Shown: positions 50,263-58,927 of the stretch, piece after piece | How the letters are laid out: every line of letters begins with the position of its first letter | How positions within the stretch are numbered: position 1 is the stretch's first letter | Assembly: GCA_946548085.1 (NCBI GenBank) | Contig: CAMNPN010000111.1 | Span: 62,001-126,000 of the forward strand | Reading direction: 5' to 3' | Origin: an uncultured Prevotella sp. | GTDB taxonomy: Bacteria; Bacteroidota; Bacteroidia; Bacteroidales; Bacteroidaceae | DNA: 64,000 nt | The notes under the pieces: model-generated | Seen by the model: only the letters and a program-made list of their open reading frames with translations | Database searches by the model: none | Told to the model about the DNA's origin: nothing | Translations under genes and position numbers: made by a program

Positions 50263-50294
50263 TCACTTCTCTCCCTACAAATACCTACAAGACG

Positions 50295-52466
50295 ATGATA
50301 AAAACAATATCGACAATTGCCTTAGCAGTCCTTTTAGGAACAGGCAGTGCAAAAGCCCAGGACGACGTGAAGATCGGAAGACAAGACATCAAACTGACAA
50401 GCGACCTGATGACCCCTGAGGCCCTCTGGGCGATGGGACGTATCGGTGCTGCCGAGGCCAGTGCCGACGGCAGGCAGATTGTCTACCAGATAGGCTACTA
50501 CAGCGTAAAGGCCAACAAGAGCCAGCAGAAGATTGCCGTCATCAATGCCGACGGTACAGGCAATACGACGCTGACGACAGGCACGAAGAGTGAGACAGAT
50601 CCCACCTGGCTCAACGGCAAGATTGCCTTCCTCACAGGAGGACAACTCTGGACGATGAATGCCGACGGCACAGACCGCAGGCAGATCTCCAAGACCGCGA
50701 AGGATATCGAAGGCTTCAAGTTCTCGCCTGACGGCACCAAGGTGATCCTGCTCCACTCCATCGACTTCCATGAGATGATAAAGAAGAACCCCGACGACCT
50801 ACCCAAGGCCACTGGCCGATTGGTGACAGACCTAATGTATCGTCACTGGGACCACTACGTGGAGAGCATCCAGCACCCCTTCGTCTATGAGGTGAATGGC
50901 GAGGGTGTAGCAGCCAACGGAACGGATCTCCTCGAAGGCGAGCCCTACGAATGCCCGATGGAACCCTTCGGCGGTATGGAGCAACTGGCCTGGAGCCCTG
51001 ACTCGAAGTCCATCGCCTATACCTGCCGCAAGAAGACCGGACTGGCCTACTCCATCTCTACCGACTCTGATATCTATATATATAAAATAGGTACGCGCGA
51101 GACCAAGAACCTCTGCAAGCCTGAGGGATACGTCGAACCAGAGATAGACCCCACCACGTCGATGAAGTATCAGAAGGTGAACGACAAGGAGAATCTCGTG
51201 AACAACGTAGGCTACGATACCAACCCGCAGTTCTCGCCTGACGGTAAGTACATCGCCTGGCTCTCGATGGAGCGCAATGGCTATGAGGCAGACCGTAACC
51301 GCCTGTGCTGCTACGACTTAGCCTCTGGCGAGAAGAAATACCTGACGGAATCGTTTGACTCTAACGTCGATGCCTTCGTATGGAGCGACAACAAGGATGC
51401 GATGATCTATTTCATCGGTGTGTGGCATGCTACGGAGAACCTCTATGCCGTGAATTGGAAGGGCGAACTGAAGCAACTCACAGACGACTGGGCAGACTTT
51501 GGTTCCGTGAGTCTGATGAACAACGGCAAGCAACTGCTCATGGAGCGCCACAGTTTCACGGCACCTGCCGACCTCTACATCGTCACTCCCAACTTCAAGA
51601 AACCCGAGAAGACCACTGCCACGCAGTTGACCTTTGAGAACAAGCACATCCTCGACCAGTTGGCCAAGCCCACCGTCCAGCAGCGCTGGGTGAAGACCAC
51701 CGACGGCAAGGAGATGCTCACCTGGATCATCCTGCCCCCGAACTTCGACGAGACGAAGCAATACCCCACCCTGCTCTTCTGCGAGGGAGGCCCGCAGAGC
51801 CCTGTCTCCCAGTTCTGGAGTTACCGCTGGAACTTCTTCATCATGGCCGCTCACGGCTATGTCATCGTAGCCCCCAACCGCCGTGGTCTGCCTGGATTCG
51901 GGCAGGAATGGCTCGAGGAGATCTCTGGCGACTGGACAGGACAGTGCATGAACGACTACCTGTCGGCCATCGACGATGCCGCCAAGAACCTGCCTTTCGT
52001 CGATAAGGACAGACTGGCAGCCGTCGGTGCATCGTTCGGAGGCTTCAGCGTCTACTACCTCGCCGGCCATCACGACAAGCGCTTCAAGTGCTTCATCTCC
52101 CACGACGGCGCCTTCAACCTTGCAGCGATGTATCTGGAGACAGAGGAGAACTGGTTCAGCAACTGGGAGTACGACGAGGCCTACTGGCATCGTCCGCAGC
52201 TGCCCAATGCCAAGAAGACCTACCACGACTCACCCCACAAGTACGTTGAGAACTGGGACACGCCGATCCTCTGCATCCATGGCGAGAAGGACTACCGTAT
52301 CAACTACACCCAGGGCATGGCTGCCTTCAATGCTGCCCGTATGAAGGGTCTGCCTGCAGAACTGCTCATCTTCCCCGACGAGAACCACTGGGTATTGAAG
52401 CCCCAAAACGGCATCCTCTGGCAGCGCACCTACTTTAACTGGCTTGACCGCTGGCTGAAGAAATAA
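50295..52466 (+). CDS. S9 family (prolyl oligopeptidase-type) serine peptidase
   Basis: A 723-residue protein from ATG 50295 (MIKTISTIALAVLLGTGSAKAQ), with a signal peptide. A longer frame upstream is an overlap with yidC and not coding. Residues ~50-440 contain propeller strands of the PD40 type (NADGTDRRQISKTAKD, FSPDGKYIAWLSMERNG). The catalytic alpha/beta-hydrolase domain has the nucleophile S580 in VGASFGGFSVYYLA, and H698 in DENHWVLKP; the Asp is probably in CIHGEKDYRIN. It cleaves peptides in the periplasm, likely as a dipeptidyl or oligopeptidase; the gene follows yidC by 32 bp. Confidence 0.93.
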   Translation: MIKTISTIALAVLLGTGSAKAQDDVKIGRQDIKLTSDLMTPEALWAMGRIGAAEASADGRQIVYQIGYYSVKANKSQQKIAVINADGTGNTTLTTGTKSETDPTWLNGKIAFLTGGQLWTMNADGTDRRQISKTAKDIEGFKFSPDGTKVILLHSIDFHEMIKKNPDDLPKATGRLVTDLMYRHWDHYVESIQHPFVYEVNGEGVAANGTDLLEGEPYECPMEPFGGMEQLAWSPDSKSIAYTCRKKTGLAYSISTDSDIYIYKIGTRETKNLCKPEGYVEPEIDPTTSMKYQKVNDKENLVNNVGYDTNPQFSPDGKYIAWLSMERNGYEADRNRLCCYDLASGEKKYLTESFDSNVDAFVWSDNKDAMIYFIGVWHATENLYAVNWKGELKQLTDDWADFGSVSLMNNGKQLLMERHSFTAPADLYIVTPNFKKPEKTTATQLTFENKHILDQLAKPTVQQRWVKTTDGKEMLTWIILPPNFDETKQYPTLLFCEGGPQSPVSQFWSYRWNFFIMAAHGYVIVAPNRRGLPGFGQEWLEEISGDWTGQCMNDYLSAIDDAAKNLPFVDKDRLAAVGASFGGFSVYYLAGHHDKRFKCFISHDGAFNLAAMYLETEENWFSNWEYDEAYWHRPQLPNAKKTYHDSPHKYVENWDTPILCIHGEKDYRINYTQGMAAFNAARMKGLPAELLIFPDENHWVLKPQNGILWQRTYFNWLDRWLKK

Positions 52467-52467
52467 G

Positions 52468-53715
52468 TCAACGTCCGATATGCATCCGCAGGCCGAACTC
52501 AATGGAGGGGGCCAGCGGATGTTCTTTATAATAATGTTCCAACGGAGTACCGTCGCTGAAGTAATAGCCCAGCGACGGTTCTGCGTAAATGCCGAACTGC
52601 GACGTGAGGCCATACTCCGCTCCTGCCGCCGCATTGACAGACCACTGCCAGGGCTTACTGCCTGTGTAATCTCCGTCGATGCTCACACTTACACACTTCT
52701 CCACCATTGCCCCACCCGTGAGATAGAGACGGAACCCTCTGGAAGCCCACAACTGCCAGGCCACGCCAAAGGGAATGCCAAGATAGTGCAGCCGCTGACT
52801 ATAGGTGAAATTCTGATAGAGCGGGAAACTGAACTCCGAAGAGAGACGGGTATAGTTGACGCCACTCAGCAAAGCCAGACGAGGGCTTAACTGATAGTGG
52901 AGGCTCAGCCCGAAGCGCACTGGAAGGCGATGCTTGCCAACATGTTCGGTAAGCGTATAAGATGCAGTACTACCACTATAAGCCGGATAATAGCCATCAT
53001 ACTCGGAACCAGAATAATATGACATACCATGACCATTTCCCGTGGTTGACTCTCTATAATAGAGCGTACCTGTATTAACGGAGTTATTAGCAGCCAGCAG
53101 CCCGCCGGAGGCATTGAGGCCGATAGTCCAACGGCTGTCATCATGCGATGATTTCCTGGTGGCATAAGAAGGCTCTGGATAAGAGCGGGCGTCAGGCATC
53201 ATGGGGACAGGCTCATGATGCTGTTGAACAGAATCACACGAACTGTCCTCATGACTCCGATCAGCATCCTTAAGTTCCTCTGTAATAGGCTCTTCCTCAC
53301 TTTGTACAGAGGCAGCTTCCTCTTCAGGTGCAGGAGTCTTGGCATCCTTCTTATAAGACTGGACAGCCAGCAAGGGGCGTGAAGGCAGACTGTCGATGAC
53401 CGGCGCCTTAGGAGATACCGGTATTTCCGGCTCGCCGGATACCTTTTCTGCCTCATTGGAGACCATGACAGCCTCCCTGACCTCAGCAACAGGCCCGTCA
53501 TCCCCCAGATGATGGTAGGCAAAGAATCCCACGAGTGCCAGCACGACTGCTGCCGCAGCCCAGTACCAGCGCCTGATGGCAGCAGACTTCCTCACAGGCA
53601 CAGACTCAGGCTCCATCCCCATCCGCTCGCAGATGCCCTCCCACAGTCCGGGAGGCGGATCCATCCTGTGACCCTCCATCTTCCGTCGCATATCGTTTAA
53701 CCAGTTCTCGTTCAT
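52468..53715 (-). CDS. Dual membrane-spanning anti-sigma factor (Dma-like)
   Basis: A 415-residue protein with a three-part layout. Residues 1-45 form a soluble, helical N-terminus (MNENWLNDMRRKMEGH, PPPGLWEGICERM) like an anti-sigma domain. A single helix follows near residues 47-66 (WYWAAAAVVLALVGFFAYHH). Residues ~70-190 are a Pro/Glu/Ser-rich linker, and ~195-415 alternate as beta strands ending FGLRMHIGR, an outer-membrane barrel. This layout next to an ECF sigma gene matches the dual-membrane anti-sigma factors described in Bacteroides thetaiotaomicron. Its start overlaps the sigma gene by 4 bp. It likely holds the sigma factor and senses the outer membrane. Confidence 0.78.
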   Translation of the reverse strand: MNENWLNDMRRKMEGHRMDPPPGLWEGICERMGMEPESVPVRKSAAIRRWYWAAAAVVLALVGFFAYHHLGDDGPVAEVREAVMVSNEAEKVSGEPEIPVSPKAPVIDSLPSRPLLAVQSYKKDAKTPAPEEEAASVQSEEEPITEELKDADRSHEDSSCDSVQQHHEPVPMMPDARSYPEPSYATRKSSHDDSRWTIGLNASGGLLAANNSVNTGTLYYRESTTGNGHGMSYYSGSEYDGYYPAYSGSTASYTLTEHVGKHRLPVRFGLSLHYQLSPRLALLSGVNYTRLSSEFSFPLYQNFTYSQRLHYLGIPFGVAWQLWASRGFRLYLTGGAMVEKCVSVSIDGDYTGSKPWQWSVNAAAGAEYGLTSQFGIYAEPSLGYYFSDGTPLEHYYKEHPLAPSIEFGLRMHIGR

Positions 53716-54251
53716 CGCTTGCTGTCTGTTAATTCCTTGATTCTTCTTGCCAATAGCCGCTTGGCGAAATAAAGTTGCGAGGCTGACGTGCTCTCTGTGA
53801 TGCCCAGCAGTTCGGCTATCTGACGATGTGAATAGCCCTCGAAGACGTAGAGGTTCAGCACCGTGCGATAGCCGTCAGGCAGTTGGCTGACCAGCCTGTG
53901 CAGCACATCTGGCAATATCTGTTCCGACTCGGGCTCCTCGTCATCCTGTATCGTCGTCTGGCTCATGATAGGTTCAAAGTGCAGTTTCCTGCGTTCTCTC
54001 AGGAACAAGAGCGCCTCGTTCACCACGATCCGCCTCATCCAGCCCCGGAGCGCCTCCTCGCTGCGATAGTCGATGGTGGGAAGCGACGTGAATATCTTCA
54101 CGAAACTGTTCTGCAATACGTCCTTCGCATCCTCCTCGGAAGGCACATAGCGGTAGCAGACCGATGACAACTCTCCGATGTACATCTGATAGAGTTGGCT
54201 CATCGCCCGCTGGTCTTTCTGCCGTATGCGCTCAACGAGTTCCTTGACCAT
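53712..54251 (-). CDS. ECF-type RNA polymerase sigma factor
   Basis: A 179-residue sigma-70 family protein of ECF size. Region 2: FQALYQMY-like MSQLYQMYIGELSSVCYRYV, EDAKDVLQNSFVKIFTSL, LRGWMRRIVVNEALLFLR. Region 4: VLHRLVSQLPDGYRTVLNLYVFEGYSHRQIAELLGITESTS with a helix-turn-helix. It would direct transcription of an envelope-stress type regulon. The partner anti-sigma gene overlaps by 4 bp. An inverted repeat at 54292-54352 lies 40 bp upstream and may carry its own regulation. Confidence 0.95.
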   Translation of the reverse strand: MVKELVERIRQKDQRAMSQLYQMYIGELSSVCYRYVPSEEDAKDVLQNSFVKIFTSLPTIDYRSEEALRGWMRRIVVNEALLFLRERRKLHFEPIMSQTTIQDDEEPESEQILPDVLHRLVSQLPDGYRTVLNLYVFEGYSHRQIAELLGITESTSASQLYFAKRLLARRIKELTDSKR

Positions 54252-54281
54252 CTTTTCCTTCGCGTTCTACATTAATAATAC

Positions 54282-54289
54282 CAAAAGTA
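54282..54289 (-). promoter_or_regulatory. Possible -7 element of the sigma gene
   Basis: TACTTTTG on the minus strand, about 30 nt before the sigma ATG; no -33 match. Confidence 0.35.
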
Positions 54290-54291
54290 CA

Positions 54292-54352
54292 TAAATCTTG
54301 TATGGAAGCCCTATCTTTTTAGATTCTTTAACGCCCAGACATACAAGATTTA
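54292..54352. promoter_or_regulatory. Separated inverted repeat between sigma and lipoprotein genes
   Basis: TAAATCTTGTATG (54292-54304) and CATACAAGATTTA (54340-54352) are perfect inverted copies, 13 bp each, 35 bp apart. They sit in the 150-bp divergent spacer and could be two half-sites for a regulator, or an ECF-promoter feature. Confidence 0.5.
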
Positions 54353-54366
54353 CCCTTTTCCTGTAT

Positions 54367-54374
54367 TATATTTG
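54367..54374 (+). promoter_or_regulatory. -7 promoter element of the lipoprotein genes
   Basis: TATATTTG, 28 nt before ATG 54402. Confidence 0.45.
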
Positions 54375-54401
54375 CAGAACGAAATGAAATTGTAAGCAAA
54401 G

Positions 54402-54860
54402 ATGAAGAAGAGCGTATTATGGACGATCATGCTTCTGCTGACATTGGCAGGATGCAGCAGTGATGATGGAATCACCATCAACGACGAGAACATCCTGGGC
54501 TACTGGATGAGCACTACTCAGGTTGGTTGCGGCCGGGGAGGCTTATTATTCACCTCAGACGGTGAAATCAAGGTATGGTCTTACGGTGGACAATTCTGTA
54601 CTCATGCGGCTGACGACTCTGCGACGCTCATCTATTCAGAACATCACTGGGGCTATTTCTGGTTTGACGATGACGGAACGATAAAGATACAAAACCGTCC
54701 TAAGGATTCCGATCCCTATCCCGATGAATTGTATTACGCTGTGTCGAGTCTATCCAAAGACCGCTTGGCAATCCGTGTCTTTGGTGGTTTGGCGGGAATC
54801 TCCTATAAGGACGGATATGATACGGAATACCAAAAACTGCCTGGCAGACCTCAATATTAA
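54402..54860 (+). CDS. Lipoprotein, possibly lipocalin-like
   Basis: A 152-residue lipoprotein: signal peptide MKKSVLWTIMLLLTLAGC with the lipobox LAGC. After the Cys comes SSDDG, acidic residues like the surface-export signal of Bacteroidota lipoproteins. The mature part (LGYWMSTTQVGCGRGGLL, FWFDDDGTIKI) resembles small lipocalin-like beta domains, but I cannot name it. Its signal region is very similar to that of the next gene, which suggests duplication. Confidence 0.7.
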   Translation: MKKSVLWTIMLLLTLAGCSSDDGITINDENILGYWMSTTQVGCGRGGLLFTSDGEIKVWSYGGQFCTHAADDSATLIYSEHHWGYFWFDDDGTIKIQNRPKDSDPYPDELYYAVSSLSKDRLAIRVFGGLAGISYKDGYDTEYQKLPGRPQY

Positions 54861-54866
54861 TGCAAT

Positions 54867-55397
54867 ATGAAGAAGAAAAGTCTTTTATGGATGAGCATGC
54901 TCCTGCTGATGTCGGCAGGATGCAGCAGCGATGATGGCATGAATGAGCCTCTATTGAATTACAATTGGATGCCGAACACACTTCTAATCAACAATAGTAA
55001 TAATGTTGATGCAAAAGAATGCACTGTGACAAACAACCATTTTTATATCGACAAGATGCCTGTGTTGGATAACAATTGTCCTGGATTTATTTTCCACTGC
55101 GGCATAGAGAAATCACTTGATCTACGAGGACTGGTCATTAGAGTTATAGGCGTGAAACAAGATATAGATGCATTTCAAGTTGGAGAGACATTCCTGTTAA
55201 ACCAGTTTAATGCCAGTTTGATGCCTATCCAAACACCTATGCAAATTGGAGCCACGAAAGGAAGTATCAAACTGGTGGATAAGAAAAAGGTTAGCGACAA
55301 AGACGTATTAACCTTCCAAATCAACAACCTGTCTTTTGAAGAAGGTTATACCATCAACGGCATGGTGGATTTCGAGTATGAGGGAACCGTGTATTGA
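54867..55397 (+). CDS. Lipoprotein of unknown function
   Basis: A 176-residue lipoprotein: MKKKSLLWMSMLLLMSAGC lipobox, then SSDDGMNEP. The mature region is beta-rich with Asn-rich patches and no family that I know. It starts 6 bp after the preceding lipoprotein gene and shares the first ~25 residues with it, while the mature parts differ, as if a signal-peptide cassette had been duplicated. Confidence 0.7.
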   Translation: MKKKSLLWMSMLLLMSAGCSSDDGMNEPLLNYNWMPNTLLINNSNNVDAKECTVTNNHFYIDKMPVLDNNCPGFIFHCGIEKSLDLRGLVIRVIGVKQDIDAFQVGETFLLNQFNASLMPIQTPMQIGATKGSIKLVDKKKVSDKDVLTFQINNLSFEEGYTINGMVDFEYEGTVY

Positions 55398-55413
55398 ATA
55401 ACATATAGCAAAG

Positions 55414-56733
55414 ATGAAAAAGATAAGCAAACTATTAGGATTGGCAGTTGTGCTGAGTAGTACAATGGTGTCGTGTTCTTCTTCGGAGGATGATGTGGAT
55501 CTTGGCGAGGCCAAGACGGTGGTAAACATGCTGTCGGAATCTGTCCCTGTTAAACTAACGGCAGAGCAAACACTATTCGTCAACGACAACAACAAGTTTA
55601 CCATGAACTTCCTAAAGACGGTGAATGAGGCAGACCGCAGCGGCAAGAGCTTTATCTACTCACCGCTGAGCATCACCTACGTCTTAGGCATGGTGAACGA
55701 TGCGGCTACTGGCCTGACAGAGAAGGAGTTGGAAGAGACGCTGGGCTTCCACCAGGGAGGCATCCAGGCCGTGAATGACTACTGCAAGAAACTGATAGAC
55801 GGGCTGCCAAAAGTAGATGACAAGGTGACGCTCAACATAGCAAACGCCATCTTCCTCAACAAGGACTTCACCCTGAAGCCCCAGTTCGAACAGGACATGC
55901 AGACCTACTACGATGCCAAAGCCGAAGCCCTCGACTTCTCTGCATCCAACACACTCGACCACATCAACGGCTGGTGCAAAGAAAAGACCAACGGCATGAT
56001 ACCCTCCATCCTGGATGATATAGACCCCCTGATGGTGTCCTATCTGCTCAATGCCATCTATTTCAAGGCAGACTGGGCCTCGAAGTTCGACCCCAAGAAC
56101 ACGAAGAACGAGACCTTCACCACAGAGAATGACAATAGCAGCACCGATATACCCATGATGCATCAGAACGTGCTGATCAGTTATCTGAAGACTGACACAT
56201 ACTCAGCCATCATCCTTCCCTACGGGACCGGCCTCTGGAACATGACTGTGTTGCTGCCAGAAAAGGGGAAAACTACAGACGATGTCATTAAAGAGGTGGC
56301 ACAAAGTAGTATTTTGAATAATCCTGGTTGGTGCGAAACAGGAGGAAACTACTTCGAAGGCTATGAAGTGGATTTGAAATTGCCACGTTTTGAAACAAGT
56401 TCGGATACAGACAAATTAGAGGGTGGACTCGTGAGGTTAATGCAGAAGATGGGCATCAATCGGGCTTTTGATGAAAGATTGGCTGAGATCCCGAATATGT
56501 GCGAACTGCCTGTCTATATCGATATGATGCGCCAGAAGGCGAAGATCAAGGTTAGCGAGGAAGGCTCGGAGGCCGCCGCTGTGACTGTAGCTGGAGTAGC
56601 GAATTATTCAATGGGGTCAGAGCCCATAGAATATCCCAAGGCCACATTCCACGCTAATCGTCCCTTTGTCTACGTGATTCGCGAGCAAACATCAGGCGTG
56701 ATCCTCTTCGTAGGCAAGTTTACGGGAGAATGA
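55414..56733 (+). CDS. Lipoprotein serpin
   Basis: A 439-residue serpin with a lipoprotein signal (MKKISKLLGLAVVLSSTMVSC, Cys 21), then SSSEDD, which fits surface export. Serpin features: SFIYSPLSITYVLGMVNDAA, HINGWCKEKTNGMIPSIL, NAIYFKADWASKFDP, and the late HANRPFVYVIREQTSGVILFVGK. The reactive loop has the inhibitory hinge EEGSEAAA (E382-A389, small residues P12-P10), so it should be an active inhibitor. By usual loop length P1-P1' is Tyr398-Ser399, implying chymotrypsin-like targets; the site is inferred. It follows the lipoproteins on the same strand. Confidence 0.93.
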   Translation: MKKISKLLGLAVVLSSTMVSCSSSEDDVDLGEAKTVVNMLSESVPVKLTAEQTLFVNDNNKFTMNFLKTVNEADRSGKSFIYSPLSITYVLGMVNDAATGLTEKELEETLGFHQGGIQAVNDYCKKLIDGLPKVDDKVTLNIANAIFLNKDFTLKPQFEQDMQTYYDAKAEALDFSASNTLDHINGWCKEKTNGMIPSILDDIDPLMVSYLLNAIYFKADWASKFDPKNTKNETFTTENDNSSTDIPMMHQNVLISYLKTDTYSAIILPYGTGLWNMTVLLPEKGKTTDDVIKEVAQSSILNNPGWCETGGNYFEGYEVDLKLPRFETSSDTDKLEGGLVRLMQKMGINRAFDERLAEIPNMCELPVYIDMMRQKAKIKVSEEGSEAAAVTVAGVANYSMGSEPIEYPKATFHANRPFVYVIREQTSGVILFVGKFTGE

Positions 56734-56805
56734 CTTTGTAAATAAAAACTTCCTATAAAAACGTCTCTGAAAATGATGCAACCAGCATCGCTGGAGGGGC
56801 AAAAA

Positions 56806-56837
56806 GGGTGCTTGGAGAGAAACCTGGCACCTTTTTT
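56806..56837 (+). terminator. Likely terminator after the serpin gene
   Basis: GGTGC (56807-56811) and GCACC (56827-56831) with inner GG/CC pairing, followed by six T residues. Confidence 0.65.
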
Positions 56838-57265
56838 GGACTTTACAGGTAGTATAGTCGGACTTACAAGGCATCTTTCTCATAGTAAGTAGGCATCTCT
56901 TTCGCAGTAAGAAAGGCCTTCCACGAGTGTGACTAAGGCTTAGTACGACAACAAAACAAATTGTTTTGTATCGATAGAAGGCATCATTACGAATCGTAGG
57001 GAAGCCTTCTTTTTGCAATTCCCTCGCATTCAACAAGTTATGCTAACGGCTCAAAACTCGCGTATTTGCGGCCAACAATCCGTTTGCGGACCTACACGCG
57101 ATTCTCAGAAGGCCTTTTGTAAAGAAAGATTCCGTATTCCCTCCCCTCCTGAGCAGGAAAGGCAGGGGTGGTCTGATCCGCCACAAGGCCCTTTCTTCTA
57201 TTTCCTTATATTTCTGCGGGACTCAAAAAAAGCCCTTAATCTATACGTCATTCGGAATTTTTTTG
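56838..57265. other. Gene-free spacer with repeats and hairpins
   Basis: About 430 bp without a credible ORF. It holds two tandem copies of an AGGCATCTnnnnTC...AGTAAG unit (56868-56888 and 56889-56911), a third shorter GGCATC at 56980, a 19-bp palindrome centred at 56960 (ACAAAACAA A TTGTTTTGT), and a terminator-like hairpin AGAAGGC/GCCTTCT (56976-56982 and 57004-57010) followed by T's. It could be a small RNA gene; strand is likely plus. Confidence 0.4.
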
Positions 57266-57273
57266 TACCTTTG
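57266..57273 (+). promoter_or_regulatory. -7 promoter element of the MFS gene
   Basis: TACCTTTG, 28 nt before ATG 57302; no clear -33 match. Confidence 0.5.
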
Positions 57274-57301
57274 CACCCAAAATAAACAATGACACATTAA
57301 A

Positions 57302-58921
57302 ATGACACAAGCAATTCAAAAGACCCTCAGAGACTCGGCTGGCATGCGCTGGACGGCGTTGCTGCTGCTGGCGCTGGCCATGTTCTGCAGCTACATCTTC
57401 ATGGACATCCTCTCCCCCATCAAGGACCTGATGCAGGAGACGCGCGGCTGGGACTCGACCGCCTTCGGCACAATGCAGGGCTCGGAGGTGTTCCTCAACG
57501 TATTCGTGTTCTTCCTCATCTTCGCAGGCATCATCCTCGACAAGATGGGTGTGCGCTTCACCGCCGTGCTCTCTGCGGCCGTGATGCTCATCGGAGCCTG
57601 CGTGAAGTGGTATGCCGTGAGCGACTCGTTCATCGGCAGCGGCCTGGAGGCGTGGTTTAACAATAACCTGAACTACATTCCCGTGTTCGACGAACTGGGT
57701 GTGAGCCCGTTCTACGAGGGCATGCCGGCCTCGGCGAAGTTCGCTGCCTGCGGATTTATGATCTTCGGCTGTGGCTGTGAGATGGCTGGCATCACGGTGT
57801 CCAGAGGTATCGTGAAGTGGTTCAAGGGCCGCGAGATGGCCTTGGCGATGGGCTCGGAGATGGCGCTGGCCCGTCTGGGCGTGGCCACGTGCATGATCTT
57901 CTCGCCGTTCTTCGCCCGTCTGGGTGGCGAGGTGAGCGTCAGCCGGAGCGTCGCCTTCGGCGTGGTGCTGATGTGTATCGCCCTGATTATGACCATCGTA
58001 TACTTCTTCATGGACCAGAGGCTCGACGCTCAGACGGGCGAGGCCGAGGAGAAGGACGACCCGTTCAAGATCTCGGATATCGGCAAGATCCTGAGCGACC
58101 AGGGCTTCTGGCTCGTGGCGCTGCTGTGCGTGCTCTACTATTCGGCCATCTTCCCCTTCCAGAAATATGCGGTGAACATGCTGCAGTGCAACCTGACGCT
58201 GACGGCTCCCGAGGGCGACTCGTTCTGGGCCTCGTCGAGCGTGACCATCGTGCAGTACGTCATCATGCTCATCGTGGCTGCCGCCGGCTTCGCGTCGAAC
58301 TTCCAGAAAAGGAAGCAGATGCAGTACACGCTGCTGGCGGTGAGCATCGTCTCGCTCATCACCTACTGCTATATGGGCTACATGCGCCAGTCGGCTGAGT
58401 CGATTTTCGCCGTGTTCCCGCTGCTGGCCGTGCTGATCACGCCGATCCTGGGCTCCTACCTCGACCATCACGGCAAGGCCGCCTCGATGCTCGTGCTGGG
58501 CTCTATCCTGCTGATTGCCTGCCACCTGACGTTCGCCTTCGTGCTGCCGATGTTCAAGGGCAACGCCGTTGGTGGCATCATCATCGCCTACGCCACGATC
58601 CTCGTGCTCGGCGCCTCGTTCTCACTGGTGCCCGCAAGTCTCTGGCCCTCAGTGCCTAAACTCGTCGACGCGAAGGTGATCGGTTCGGCCTACGCCCTGA
58701 TCTTCTGGATCCAGAACATCGGCCTCTGGCTGTTCCCCCTGCTCATCGGCAAGGTGCTCGACGCCACGAACCCCGGCGTGACAGACCCCACGCAGTTCGA
58801 CTACACCGCCCCGCTGGTGATGCTCGCCTGCCTCGGCGTGGCCGCCCTCATCCTCGGCTTCGTGCTGAAGGCCGTCGACAAGAAGAAGGGCATCGGCCTG
58901 GAACTGCCGAATATCAAGTAA
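57302..58921 (+). CDS. MFS transporter (paralogue A)
   Basis: A 539-residue major facilitator with about twelve helices. N-terminal: MRWTALLLLALAMFCSYIFM, LVFAG-like IFAGIILDKMGVRFTAVLSA with the inter-helix 2-3 DKMGVR motif. A ~40-residue loop rich in aromatic residues follows helix 3 (SDSFIGSGLEAWFNNNL). The C-terminal half has PILGSYLDHHGKAASML and LEFVL..KKGIGLELPNIK. Substrate is unknown. It is a paralogue of the MFS at 60645, including the identical QLPNIK/ELPNIK ending, with a DUF1846 gene between. GC-rich and codon-biased like a well-expressed core gene. Confidence 0.9.
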   Translation: MTQAIQKTLRDSAGMRWTALLLLALAMFCSYIFMDILSPIKDLMQETRGWDSTAFGTMQGSEVFLNVFVFFLIFAGIILDKMGVRFTAVLSAAVMLIGACVKWYAVSDSFIGSGLEAWFNNNLNYIPVFDELGVSPFYEGMPASAKFAACGFMIFGCGCEMAGITVSRGIVKWFKGREMALAMGSEMALARLGVATCMIFSPFFARLGGEVSVSRSVAFGVVLMCIALIMTIVYFFMDQRLDAQTGEAEEKDDPFKISDIGKILSDQGFWLVALLCVLYYSAIFPFQKYAVNMLQCNLTLTAPEGDSFWASSSVTIVQYVIMLIVAAAGFASNFQKRKQMQYTLLAVSIVSLITYCYMGYMRQSAESIFAVFPLLAVLITPILGSYLDHHGKAASMLVLGSILLIACHLTFAFVLPMFKGNAVGGIIIAYATILVLGASFSLVPASLWPSVPKLVDAKVIGSAYALIFWIQNIGLWLFPLLIGKVLDATNPGVTDPTQFDYTAPLVMLACLGVAALILGFVLKAVDKKKGIGLELPNIK

Positions 58922-58927
58922 TCACTT

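Noticed and set aside
49791..50294. N-terminal extension of the S9 peptidase into yidC
   Set aside because: The extension overlaps yidC in another frame, while ATG 50295 gives a normal signal peptide.
51318..52226. 302-residue minus-strand open frame
   Set aside because: Fully inside the S9 peptidase gene, which has clear catalytic motifs; the antisense frame has none.
57248..58525. 425-residue minus-strand open frame rich in His, Glu and Arg
   Set aside because: It is the antisense of the GC-rich MFS gene; composition is that of a shadow frame with no family motif.
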